From a virus, in the IMG/VR virus record IMGVR_UViG_3300025424_000031, positions 1 through 28,559 of that record: a stretch of DNA of 28,559 nucleotides; one strand, given 5' to 3'. How positions within the stretch are numbered: position 1 is the stretch's first letter; every line of letters begins with the position of its first letter. The position numbers were made by a program, and so were the translations under genes. The notes under the pieces were generated by a model that did not search any database, was not told where the DNA came from, and was given only the letters and a program-made list of their open reading frames with translations. This document shows positions 14,743 through 22,383 of the stretch, in pieces.

Positions 14743-15051
14743 ATGTCAGACTGGTATAGAAAGTTGTTAGAAAAATTTGAAAAAATAGAAAAATCTATTA
14801 TAGATGAAGCACAAGATTTAGAAAAAAAACAAAGAAACAAAATCAAGATTGATATAGATTTTCCTAAGAAATCATTTAATGAACTTGATAAAATTCAATT
14901 GATAAAGACTATAAAAGTTGATAATATACTTCTAAAAAAAGGGCGTACTGGAACTATAGTTTGGTGTTTCCCAAATGATGATTATGATATTGAATTTCCT
15001 GATATTTCAGACACATTTGTAATCAATGGGAAGTTTTTGAGAAAAATATGA
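14743..15051 (+). CDS. DUF4926-like small protein
   Basis: This 102-residue protein has a Lys/Glu-rich helical N-terminus (1-35). A compact beta domain follows (about 45-95), FNELDKIQLIKTIKVDNILLKKGRTGTIVWCFPNDDYDIEFPDISDTFVI. This matches the DUF4926 pattern: ELDxV, then a GxxGTIV turn and a YDIEF strand. DUF4926 proteins are small bacterial proteins of unknown function, often with a DUF6883 partner. The ATG has AAGG 8 nt upstream and the stop overlaps the next start (ATGA), so the two products are coupled. Its own promoter and AT-rich codons suggest an acquired cassette. A toxin-immunity or antitoxin role is inference. Confidence 0.6.
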   Translation: MSDWYRKLLEKFEKIEKSIIDEAQDLEKKQRNKIKIDIDFPKKSFNELDKIQLIKTIKVDNILLKKGRTGTIVWCFPNDDYDIEFPDISDTFVINGKFLRKI

Positions 15052-15347
15052 TAGTAATTCATGATTCAAAAATTGTCGATTACCTTTTAAAAGATCCAGG
15101 AAAGAAAAAATTTTTCAACTTATTTGGTTATGATTTATCTAATTGGGAACAACTTAAAACAGATATTTACGAATTAGCAGAAAATAACGAACTTGTATTT
15201 CATAAATCAACACCGCATGGTAAAAAATATGAAATTATTGGGGATATAATTGCACCCAATGGTAGAACAATAAAGATAATTACCGGATGGATGATTGATA
15301 CTGGTAATGAAGATGTTTTAAGATTTGTTACAGCATATCCTGCATAA
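15048..15347 (+). CDS. DUF6883-like small protein
   Basis: This 99-residue protein fits the DUF6883 pattern from end to end: IVDYLLKDPGKKKFFNLFGYDLSNWEQLKTDIYELA, then KYEIIGDIIAPNGRTIKIITGWMIDTGNEDVLRFVTAYPA, ending at the characteristic VTAYP. In bacteria this domain occurs alone beside DUF4926 or at the C-terminus of larger polymorphic-toxin-like proteins. That makes an effector role thinkable but not shown. The start overlaps the upstream stop. The gene converges on the terminase gene with only 3 bp between the stops and no terminator seen. Confidence 0.6.
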   Translation: MIVIHDSKIVDYLLKDPGKKKFFNLFGYDLSNWEQLKTDIYELAENNELVFHKSTPHGKKYEIIGDIIAPNGRTIKIITGWMIDTGNEDVLRFVTAYPA

Positions 15348-15350
15348 TGA

Positions 15351-16922
15351 TCACAACCTCATGAAGGAAAATGGCAGTGGTTCTCTGAATGATTCTTCTT
15401 CATCATCTCGAAAAATACTGGCAATTGATTCATCCCAACTGGTTGCAATTTGCATCAATCGAACACATAATAGGGTGGCGGATACTGCATCATCATGTTC
15501 ACCAATCTTACCACCAAAACTATCTCCTTTGGATACATAAAATTTTAATTGACGTACTATCAATTCACTGTTAAGAGTCATACGGTCAGTTTCTATCAGC
15601 GTTTTTAATCGAGTACATGACTGAACTTTAGTTCTAGTATTTGTGTTTAATCCTTTTCGTTTCTTTGTTGTTTTCAAACCTGGTTCATTTATTAACTGTC
15701 CATTGATAGTATTTTCACCAATTTCATGTAAGCTGACAATGATGGCTTCACCAACTGAGTTGTTTTCAAAAGTATAGTAGATGTCAGGTTCGGATTTTGG
15801 ATCCAGTGTTTTTAATTCATCATGTATATAATTGACCAAGTCTTTTAACATCTGTGTTTGTTTTTTGGGGGACGTATTATTATTAGACCATTCAGCTATT
15901 TGAATCATGTCTGGTAACATGAATACTTGAATCACACTGTCATCTTTTCTAACACCTGCACTTGGATCTAGAGCAAGCAAATAGGTTTTGCCTTTTTCAA
16001 CTGATTGATACCAGCGTACATGTTGGTGAGTTGTGAATTCAGGTTTACGGGATTTCAATTTAGCTAGTTTAGCTGGAGCAATCAATGTTTCATCTGCCGT
16101 GATAAATTTACAGCCAAATTCTCTTTCAAACTTATCGGCCCCCACCTTATTTCTCTCTTTTGTGGCCCAAGCTTCGTCTCGTCCAGGGACATCACTATAG
16201 TGACAAGTAAATGCTTTAAAATCATTTCTACCAACGCCATCGGGTATTGGGTTTCCCCATTCATCAATTGTATTAGTTGCTCCATTCCATATTTCAGCAA
16301 ATTTGTCTTCATCACTGTTAGGTGTTGAACAAATAATACACTTTCCGCCCGTTGATAATGATGGACTGATAGATGTCCAAAATTCTTCTGCTATGCGTTT
16401 CTTAACGAAGGAAAATTCATCCAAAAACATCAGTGAAGGACTCATTCCTCTGGCCGTCTCTGGTGTTGTAGCATAAGCCAATATTCGACTTTTATTTTCA
16501 AATTTAACACTCTGTACATTGTTTACCGTCATATGTGACTTAATAAAATTTGGCATTTCATCATAGGCAAATTTTATGCGACTCATAATTTCACTAGCTG
16601 CTTTAAAATTGTTTGCCGCAATTAGAACCGTTACATCGGAATTAAACATGGCATACCACAGCAAATATCCTGCTGCACAAGTTGATTTCCCACTTTGGCG
16701 AGGAATCATAAATATAGATTGACGATAATTATGAAATATATCAATCATTTTTTCTTGGAAAGGATAAGCAGTAAATGGCAGAACCCCGACAACAGGGTAT
16801 TGTACTTTCATATAAGTGTTCATAAAATAAAGTGGATCAGCCTCACATCTAACAAATGATTTAAAAAGATCCTGTTTTTCAGACGATCTTATATGTGGAG
16901 CTTTAATTAATTCAATTCCCAT
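15351..16922 (-). CDS. 17: Terminase large subunit (gp17-like)
   Basis: This 523-residue packaging motor (T4 gp17 is 610) has an N-terminal ATPase with Walker A RQSGKST (75-81), Walker B LMFLDEF (164-170) and coupling motif CSTPN (198-202). Its C-terminal RNase H-type nuclease has acidic residues at D319 (LALDPSAG), E386 (YTFENNS) and D477/D478 (GEHDDA). It docks on the portal, pumps DNA into the prohead and cuts headfuls. The only in-frame start before a stop is the ATG at 16922. It follows AGGG with one base spacing and lies in a perfect palindrome containing a TATAAATA box. Translation may therefore begin on a leaderless late RNA. Confidence 0.95.
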   Translation of the reverse strand: MGIELIKAPHIRSSEKQDLFKSFVRCEADPLYFMNTYMKVQYPVVGVLPFTAYPFQEKMIDIFHNYRQSIFMIPRQSGKSTCAAGYLLWYAMFNSDVTVLIAANNFKAASEIMSRIKFAYDEMPNFIKSHMTVNNVQSVKFENKSRILAYATTPETARGMSPSLMFLDEFSFVKKRIAEEFWTSISPSLSTGGKCIICSTPNSDEDKFAEIWNGATNTIDEWGNPIPDGVGRNDFKAFTCHYSDVPGRDEAWATKERNKVGADKFEREFGCKFITADETLIAPAKLAKLKSRKPEFTTHQHVRWYQSVEKGKTYLLALDPSAGVRKDDSVIQVFMLPDMIQIAEWSNNNTSPKKQTQMLKDLVNYIHDELKTLDPKSEPDIYYTFENNSVGEAIIVSLHEIGENTINGQLINEPGLKTTKKRKGLNTNTRTKVQSCTRLKTLIETDRMTLNSELIVRQLKFYVSKGDSFGGKIGEHDDAVSATLLCVRLMQIATSWDESIASIFRDDEEESFREPLPFSFMRL

Positions 16923-16940
16923 CCCTTATTTATAAGGGAT
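16921..16940 (-). promoter_or_regulatory. Perfect palindrome covering the terminase start and a TATAAATA box
   Basis: Twenty bases form an 8-bp stem (ATCCCTTA/TAAGGGAT) with a 4-nt loop. On the minus strand it includes TATAAATA (16927-16934), the AAGGG ribosome-site-like bases and the AT of the start codon. In readthrough RNA from upstream the hairpin would hide the start. RNA begun at the late box would start at about the AUG and lack the hairpin. This is inferred from position. Confidence 0.6.
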
Positions 16941-16944
16941 TTGT

Positions 16945-17838
16945 TTATCCAGCGATCAATTTCATTTCCATAGTCGGGTTCTTCACATATTTCAACGCTT
17001 CAGGATTTTGGCAAATAGCTTGATACTGTACTTCACGTCGGGCTCTGGACTTGAAATGCCGTAATAGTAGACCATCCTTTTTGACTGCCGCTAATTGATA
17101 TTCATATTTGGGAGGTTTGCCCAAATCCAAAACAACACTTGGTTGAAGATCAATTGCTAGATACACTAGTTCATCATTGGGCTTGTTGATACATTTTATT
17201 GCACTGGGTGTTGTTCTTATCGCCGTTTCCAGTAGTTCTGGGAAAATCAGTTCATCCGGAATATAATTGATTGCTCGACCAGATACTTCAACAGCTCGCA
17301 TCAAAAGATCTCGAGTTACGAATTTGGATTTGGATATAAGATATATGGTAGAATAACTTTCATCAATTAGTTCTTCCAAAAGTGAAGTGGGTGGATTTGG
17401 CATTTCTAGAACATAGTCTGTCATTGCACTATACCATTTTTTGATACCTAATGACATGACCTCTGGGCTGACGTCTGTAAAGAATTCAAAGATTCCTCTA
17501 CCTTTAGCAGAATCGATTGCCGTCTTTTGAAATTCGGGATCAGCTGAATATTCGTGAAACAATTCCATCAAATTGGCGTCGAAACTTAGAGCTAGTAATT
17601 TGACTTCTCGACTATTAGTATGGCCAGCAATATGTTCTTCCCAAAATTCTCTTAGGGGACTTGCATACCGTGAGTTATACCACGTGTTACTTTTGTGTTT
17701 TTTGTGTTTTTCATAGTAACAATTAATAGCCATCCTTTGTAGAGTTTCAGACTGTGGTTCAAGAAATCGAATCAAACTGGGATCTGATTCCAACATCTCC
17801 TCAATCTTGTCTAATGAAAGAGCAATTTTTTCACTCAT
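16945..17838 (-). CDS. Second helical-repeat protein (DUF4116-like), between rnlA-like gene and terminase
   Basis: This 297-residue, mainly helical protein has a C-terminal half that repeats the pattern of the 542-aa protein: KPPKYEYQLAAVKKDGLLLRHF, EVQYQAICQNPEALKYVKNPTMEMKLIAG and earlier FVTRDLLMRAVEVSGRAINYIP. The N-terminal half has more divergent repeats. It is a paralogue with older, degenerate units. The start overlaps the stop of the Rnl1-like ligase (ATGA), so the two are co-translated. It ends 22 bp before the terminase. No catalytic motif is visible; a protein-interaction scaffold is the simplest guess. Confidence 0.65.
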   Translation of the reverse strand: MSEKIALSLDKIEEMLESDPSLIRFLEPQSETLQRMAINCYYEKHKKHKSNTWYNSRYASPLREFWEEHIAGHTNSREVKLLALSFDANLMELFHEYSADPEFQKTAIDSAKGRGIFEFFTDVSPEVMSLGIKKWYSAMTDYVLEMPNPPTSLLEELIDESYSTIYLISKSKFVTRDLLMRAVEVSGRAINYIPDELIFPELLETAIRTTPSAIKCINKPNDELVYLAIDLQPSVVLDLGKPPKYEYQLAAVKKDGLLLRHFKSRARREVQYQAICQNPEALKYVKNPTMEMKLIAG

Positions 17839-19028
17839 GCATCACCATCCCAAGAATAATTCCATGTCACAGCATTGTTCCACAAGCTTCTTGCCTTGTC
17901 AACCTTGGTCTGAGTAGACAAACTCTTCACAATACGATCAATAACTTGTTCTCGAATCGACTTGCCATCTGCGGCTGCAAATATAATACCAGCCGCCCAT
18001 GAATCAGTCAAACCAGGAACAACATCAACCGCGAATCTCTTGCGTTCTGAACCACATTGTTCAACGAACACAGTATCAAACATGTTTTGATAGCGTTCAA
18101 CAGTTTCAGAAACCCCCTGCCAAAAACCAGTTTCATAAATTTCCAGACGCTGACGTTCTTCATCCGGCAACATGGATTTGATATCATCGGTTGCTGAATT
18201 TAGAATCAAATCAATCACGTTCTTTTCCTGTGACAGGCTATCTCGTGCCTTGTGAATACGCACATAATCAGCCGCCTTGATCTTTGCCATATGGCCAGTA
18301 TCAAAACGAAGCACCCAACCTTCTTGACCGATAATTGGGCGAGTGGTTTCAACAAGCTCATGAATATCGTCAACTGATCCTGGTCGTTCTTTAACAACAT
18401 CAAGATCCCAATTGACAAATTCATCAAGTGGAAGATATTCACCCGTTACATTGTTTCGAACGGCAAGCAGTACCAGGCGATCAACCGGGTAATCAATTAC
18501 AATTCGTTGCTTTCGGCTACAAAACTCAAAAACTGGAGTACAGTGATTTTGAATCATAAGTTCACAGAATTCCCGATAGTTCTTTCGCGTTTTAACCCAT
18601 TCTTGAGCCATCTGAGCAATATCCGTATCACCCATCTTTGTGGCCATTGTCCATTCGCCGTTGGGCAAGGCCAGTGGTCGCACAAAAGAACCATCCAGCT
18701 TTTCCAAAATTTTGTGTGGCTGACCAAGATCAATCAAATGTGGTTGGCAATCATCACTTTCACCAACATTCTTGAATTTATGAAGAGGACGGCTGATAAT
18801 GCGCCGTTCATTGTTGAACAGAATTCCTCGACATTCGCGCCGAATTGCCCAATTGCGGGCTGTCATTGAATCTGGTGCAGAATTAGGATCAGGAAATGTA
18901 TCAGCGAAGTTAACCATATAATTTACAACGTGTCCCCAATCACGACGAGCCACGATAAATTCATCTCGGCCTTCAATCGCAGGAAGCACATCTGACAAAA
19001 ATTCAATACGCGGAAAATCATAAAACAT
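17835..19028 (-). CDS. rnlA: RNA ligase, T4 Rnl1 type
   Basis: This 397-residue protein (T4 Rnl1 is 374) has the nucleotidyltransferase motifs. They are ECRGILF upstream element (65-71), motif I EKLDGS with adenylated lysine K110, motif IIIa FEFCSRKQRIV (167-177), motif IV EGWVL (236-240) and motif V KIKAADY (249-255), followed by a helical C-terminal domain. Rnl1 seals tRNAs cut in the anticodon loop by host defences such as PrrC. No 5' kinase/3' phosphatase (Pnkp) gene is in the window. It starts at ATG with GAGG upstream and has a TTGACA-N17-TATTGT promoter. Confidence 0.9.
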   Translation of the reverse strand: MFYDFPRIEFLSDVLPAIEGRDEFIVARRDWGHVVNYMVNFADTFPDPNSAPDSMTARNWAIRRECRGILFNNERRIISRPLHKFKNVGESDDCQPHLIDLGQPHKILEKLDGSFVRPLALPNGEWTMATKMGDTDIAQMAQEWVKTRKNYREFCELMIQNHCTPVFEFCSRKQRIVIDYPVDRLVLLAVRNNVTGEYLPLDEFVNWDLDVVKERPGSVDDIHELVETTRPIIGQEGWVLRFDTGHMAKIKAADYVRIHKARDSLSQEKNVIDLILNSATDDIKSMLPDEERQRLEIYETGFWQGVSETVERYQNMFDTVFVEQCGSERKRFAVDVVPGLTDSWAAGIIFAAADGKSIREQVIDRIVKSLSTQTKVDKARSLWNNAVTWNYSWDGDA

Positions 19029-19052
19029 TTGGTAACCTCGTTCTTGTGTTTC

Positions 19053-19081
19053 ACAATAGCTGGTTTTCCTAAACTTGTCAA
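19053..19081 (-). promoter_or_regulatory. Sigma70-like promoter of the rnlA-like operon
   Basis: The minus strand carries a perfect TTGACA (19081-19076), a 17-nt spacer and TATTGT (19058-19053), 24 bp before the ATG. A host-type promoter fits early expression of RNA repair. Confidence 0.6.
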
Positions 19082-19084
19082 ATA

Positions 19085-19092
19085 GATAAATA
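19085..19092 (+). promoter_or_regulatory. Late-type box directly before the HELIH peptidase gene (GATAAATA)
   Basis: GATAAATA ends 5 nt before the ATG. By T4 spacing, transcription would start at the A of the AUG, and no ribosome site is visible, so the mRNA may be leaderless. The next Met (codon 10) is the alternative start. Confidence 0.5.
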
Positions 19093-19097
19093 GCTAG

Positions 19098-19586
19098 ATG
19101 ACAACCACTGAAATACGAAAAATAATGACTGCTTTAGAAACCATTGATTCTGTGGAAAATTCAGTTGACCAAGTTTCTAAGGCATTGACGAATTTTATTT
19201 CAGTTGATCGACCATTATTAGAGTCATCTGAAATTGATTATGAAGAATTGAGTAAAAAATTTGTTCGCTATGTCATGCGTGGATTGAAATTAACTGACAT
19301 ACCACGCATTGAATTCATTACTAAAAAAAGAGTAGAAACTCAACAACCATCATTTGGTTCATTTAACCCAAATGACAATTCTATTGTGGTCAGTTGTTTG
19401 AATCGTCATCCGGTTGACGTGTTTAGAACCCTGGCACATGAATTAATTCACTATAAACAAAATATTGCTGGTGAACTGAGTGCTGATTCTGGGTCCACAG
19501 GCAGTCGTCATGAAAATGAAGCCAATGCCGGGGCTGGTATTATAATGCGAAACTTTGCTAAAAAATACCCCGGTTACTTTGATTGA
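19098..19586 (+). CDS. Zinc metallopeptidase-like protein (HExxH)
   Basis: This 162-residue protein has a helical N-terminal half. Its C-terminal zincin domain contains TLAHELIHYKQ (HELIH at 114-118) and, about 21 residues later, ENEANAGAGIIMRNF. Glu in that element is a likely third zinc ligand. There is no signal peptide. Similar small C-terminal HELxHYxQ domains occur in T4-like phages, where they may process virion proteins. It is an isolated plus-strand gene with a late box and no clear ribosome site. Its end overlaps the converging membrane-protein gene by 13 bp. The substrate is unknown. Confidence 0.7.
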   Translation: MTTTEIRKIMTALETIDSVENSVDQVSKALTNFISVDRPLLESSEIDYEELSKKFVRYVMRGLKLTDIPRIEFITKKRVETQQPSFGSFNPNDNSIVVSCLNRHPVDVFRTLAHELIHYKQNIAGELSADSGSTGSRHENEANAGAGIIMRNFAKKYPGYFD

Positions 19587-20017
19587 CGATCTGCAATTGA
19601 TCCCCAAATGATTTGATGTTCTAATTTTCTTTTAGGGTCAACAGGATCCCAGAAGAAATCTTCCGAGTGAAATTTTAATATTCTGAAATTTCTGTGGCCA
19701 GTCCCATCTAAATACAATATGATTTGTGTATAATCATCAAATACAAAACCTTTATATATGACAGTTTTCGGATCAGTCTGTGAATCCAACTTTTGACGGT
19801 CAACAAAAATGATTGCTCTATTATCAAATCGATCTCGTACTTCTATCTTCACAACAAATCCAAGTTTACATTTGATATATTGTTTGATGTCATTCAAATT
19901 ACGTAGTATCAAAAAGAAAATGTCAGTTATAACCGCCAAAATGATCAAAAATAAAATCGCAACTAATGTAGGAACCAAAACATTTGCAATCAAATCATTT
20001 AAACTGATGCTATCCAT
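19574..20017 (-). CDS. Single-span membrane protein, third of a tandem family
   Basis: This 147-residue protein has an N-terminal hydrophobic segment (about 12-37, VLVPTLVAILFLIILAVITDIFFLIL), then a soluble beta-rich domain (IEVRDRFDNRAIIFVDR...). The end, DPKRKLEHQIIWGS, resembles the FxxExELERKMxYGS ends of the two genes upstream, so it is probably a diverged copy. It overlaps its upstream neighbour by 8 bp and converges on the peptidase gene. The large domain should face one side of the host inner membrane. The function is unknown. Confidence 0.6.
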   Translation of the reverse strand: MDSISLNDLIANVLVPTLVAILFLIILAVITDIFFLILRNLNDIKQYIKCKLGFVVKIEVRDRFDNRAIIFVDRQKLDSQTDPKTVIYKGFVFDDYTQIILYLDGTGHRNFRILKFHSEDFFWDPVDPKRKLEHQIIWGSIADRQSK

Positions 20018-20393
20018 AAGTCATCTTTCTTTCTAATTCTCGCTCTTTATCAAAATATTCCCATCGTACAATATGATGCATTTCGTCATCAACCGATCCA
20101 TTAACCAATAGTTCACAATATTCTGTCGAAATAAAACGATATTTCCCAAACCATCTATATCCAGTTATAACCCTATCCAATCGATAAATATTTGATAATC
20201 TTTTTTTGTTTTCAAAATCATATAAAATAACAACTACATTTTGCAAAATGAACCCGTTGAATACAGTTGGAATAAATTGAAAAATATTTATTCTCCAGGA
20301 TCCAATATTGATGTCATTCATATATAGGTATGTTGCAATAAATGAAAACATAACTGGACTCATACCAACTAAAATAACTAATACGAGTGGCAT
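20010..20393 (-). CDS. Membrane protein, second of a tandem family
   Basis: This 127-residue protein has one strong hydrophobic segment (2-23) and a second weaker one (about 38-60). A beta-type domain with VVVILYDFENKKRLSNIYRLD follows, then a C-terminal signature VRWEYFDKERELERKMTYG. The signature is nearly identical to that of the neighbouring 162-aa protein, showing gene duplication. It starts 4 bp after the upstream stop. There is no enzyme motif. Possible roles are superinfection exclusion or modification of the host membrane, without direct evidence. Confidence 0.6.
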   Translation of the reverse strand: MPLVLVILVGMSPVMFSFIATYLYMNDINIGSWRINIFQFIPTVFNGFILQNVVVILYDFENKKRLSNIYRLDRVITGYRWFGKYRFISTEYCELLVNGSVDDEMHHIVRWEYFDKERELERKMTYG

Positions 20394-20397
20394 TTAC

Positions 20398-20886
20398 TCA
20401 CATACTCCCATAAATCATCTTTCGTTCTAATTCTAACTCAGGATTGAAATATTCCCAACGTACCATCCTAAGGTAATTGGTCTGATAAACCAAATCTACT
20501 TCACCAGTTGAAAATATTTCTATATATTCTGCGCGTGATCTGCCAATCTGAAATGAACACCACAAACGATCAGATTCAAATGTATCTTCATATAAGCACG
20601 ACAATCTTTTATTTCCACGCTCATCAACCAATATGATAAGATCATGTTTAAAAACAATACTGTTAATGATCACATTAATGGCATAGGGAATATTTATTTT
20701 CCAATTTTTAAAAGCAATTTCACGAAAAGCCATAAATACCAAAATTGTGGGAAACGCAAATAAGGAAACCGCCGTAATAGCAATTTGCCAAAAAATTCCT
20801 AATCCAATCTGATTCAACCAAACTTCTTCAAACGCTAACATAAGGGCAACAATTACGATGCATACCACTTCTAAAACGCAAATCAT
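20398..20886 (-). CDS. Membrane protein, first of a tandem family
   Basis: This 162-residue protein has two hydrophobic spans (about 2-20 and 29-54), then WKINIPYAINVIINSIVFKHDLIILVDERGNKRLSCLYED and the C-terminal signature VRWEYFNPELELERKMIYGSM. The middle aligns with WRINIFQFIPTVFNGFILQNVVVILYDFENKKRLSNIY of the next gene, so the similarity covers the whole protein. The start overlaps the stop of the second RNA ligase gene (ATGA), tying it to that transcript. The function is unknown. Confidence 0.6.
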   Translation of the reverse strand: MICVLEVVCIVIVALMLAFEEVWLNQIGLGIFWQIAITAVSLFAFPTILVFMAFREIAFKNWKINIPYAINVIINSIVFKHDLIILVDERGNKRLSCLYEDTFESDRLWCSFQIGRSRAEYIEIFSTGEVDLVYQTNYLRMVRWEYFNPELELERKMIYGSM

Positions 20887-22088
20887 TGAAGTTCAGTTCC
20901 GCCCTTTCGGGTAAGGTACACGGGGCTAACCATTTTTAGAATTGGACGCAGAGTGTGCTTTTCATCTGCCATTCGCGGAGATTGATCGCCAGTTGAAGTG
21001 ATGACAATACCTTCTCGAATGTTGCCGCCGCCCACAAGTGTCACACCATCGCGAAGTTGTGTTAGAATTTCAAGATCCCAGGGACCTCGGTAAAGAACTG
21101 GAGGGCGTTCAATTCCCATGGCAGCAAAGTTAGCAATTTTACGATCTGTGTCCATATAGGACACGTTGCCGTTGAAAAGCACAGCCATGTCAAATGCTCG
21201 GAAGGTAGGCTTTTGTGCACCATAATGTAGGTCTTGAACTCCTCGACCAAACACTTCTCCCAGGATATGAACTGGTGCACCAGCAAAGGTTCGATCACAA
21301 TGCGCAATCATTCTTTCAATAAATCCACTTTCCAACACTGTTCGAACATAGAGGTTAGATTGAATATTTTCCTCTACGTTCTTGAATACTAGGCCCTTGG
21401 CGCCCAGACCTTTGCTAGAAATCACAACATCACCATTCGCGAATGCTTCAGGATTATTCAGGCCAGGGATATAACTGATACGAACGTGAGAACCATGAAT
21501 TTTTTCCAGCACTTCCACTTCATCATTTGCCAGGAATTCGGGGTAGTTTTGCCAATTTTCGATGTCATATGAAAATTGTGCTTTATGACAAGCAAACAGT
21601 TGTCCAGACATTGATGACGGGATGGGTTCTTCGTATTTTTGAATACCAAAGAATTCAGCCACGTTGGAATAGAGCTCTACCGGAATTTCAGAATAGCTGT
21701 TTGTTCCCAGCGCGGCGATCCGCATGGGTTTCTTAACTGAATAGAATTCCTCTTCCTGTTCATTCACATGTTTTTCAACTTTCCAAACCAGCCCCTGTGA
21801 CACAACATTTCTTAAACGAATTGCTCGAACACGATTTCCTTGACTTCCAGCCAGCATGCCCTGCCCATTTTCATTGCAGTAGCCTCGATCCTTGAGAACA
21901 TCCAGCGGGATAACTGCATTTTCTGGAACATAAACAACCAGTTCACCGGCAGCAAATCGATGATTGCCCATTTCGTCCTTGGCAGTGATTGCTTCGTATC
22001 CGCGAATTCGACAGATTGAAAGACGATCAGCGCCCGGATGATCATAAACTGAATCAATTGGGAGTACCAGTACTTCAAACATGCTCAT
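20883..22088 (-). CDS. RNA ligase, DRB0094 (Rnl5-like) family
   Basis: This 401-residue ligase has an N-terminal OB-type module (1-120, FEVLVLPIDSVYDHPGADRLSICRIRGYEAI...GELVVYVPENAVIP) characteristic of the Deinococcus DRB0094 RNA ligase family. The nucleotidyltransferase domain follows: motif I EKIHGS with K196, motif III GEVFG (277-281), motif IV REGIVI (358-363), motif V LKMVS (384-388). The Deinococcus enzyme seals nicked RNA with a 3'-OH/5'-phosphate, often in duplex or hybrid context. This is the second, unrelated-family RNA ligase here. The start has AAGGA upstream. It lies between small membrane-protein genes. Confidence 0.85.
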   Translation of the reverse strand: MSMFEVLVLPIDSVYDHPGADRLSICRIRGYEAITAKDEMGNHRFAAGELVVYVPENAVIPLDVLKDRGYCNENGQGMLAGSQGNRVRAIRLRNVVSQGLVWKVEKHVNEQEEEFYSVKKPMRIAALGTNSYSEIPVELYSNVAEFFGIQKYEEPIPSSMSGQLFACHKAQFSYDIENWQNYPEFLANDEVEVLEKIHGSHVRISYIPGLNNPEAFANGDVVISSKGLGAKGLVFKNVEENIQSNLYVRTVLESGFIERMIAHCDRTFAGAPVHILGEVFGRGVQDLHYGAQKPTFRAFDMAVLFNGNVSYMDTDRKIANFAAMGIERPPVLYRGPWDLEILTQLRDGVTLVGGGNIREGIVITSTGDQSPRMADEKHTLRPILKMVSPVYLTRKGGTELQ

Positions 22089-22097
22089 TTGTTTTCC

Positions 22098-22343
22098 TTA
22101 AAAATTCATATGTTGATGGACGGCGGTGATGCCTGCAGGGATCATCCAAGCAGGCCAAGCAATGCCGAGGTAAATCAACGCGAGAATGGTGATGTGCGGA
22201 ACCAACATTTTCACAAAAATTGCAATTACTACTGAAATGATGAAGTAAGCACATGCAGCCATTTCAAGAACTGCTTTTTGGGTTGCTGTCAATGTTCGAT
22301 TGATAGATTGTCTAATTGGGCGTGAATTTGCAAGAGCTGTCAT
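22098..22343 (-). CDS. Small membrane protein with two spans
   Basis: I chose the ATG with AAGGAA 8 nt upstream, giving 81 residues; a longer frame has no ribosome site. A basic N-terminus (residues 1-25) is followed by two hydrophobic helices (about 28-48 and 49-68) and a short tail ending HQHMNF. The size and topology would fit a holin or a small accessory protein, but there is no neighbouring lysozyme gene to support lysis. It sits 9 bp before the DRB0094-type ligase gene and is probably co-transcribed. Confidence 0.55.
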   Translation of the reverse strand: MTALANSRPIRQSINRTLTATQKAVLEMAACAYFIISVVIAIFVKMLVPHITILALIYLGIAWPAWMIPAGITAVHQHMNF

Positions 22344-22383
22344 GTCAGTGTTCCTTGTTTGGTTACACATTCATAACATGATT

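Noticed and set aside
20183-20190. GATAAATA and, at 20731, CATAAATA on the plus strand
   Set aside because: Both are inside minus-strand genes with no plus-strand gene downstream, so they are taken as chance matches in AT-rich DNA.
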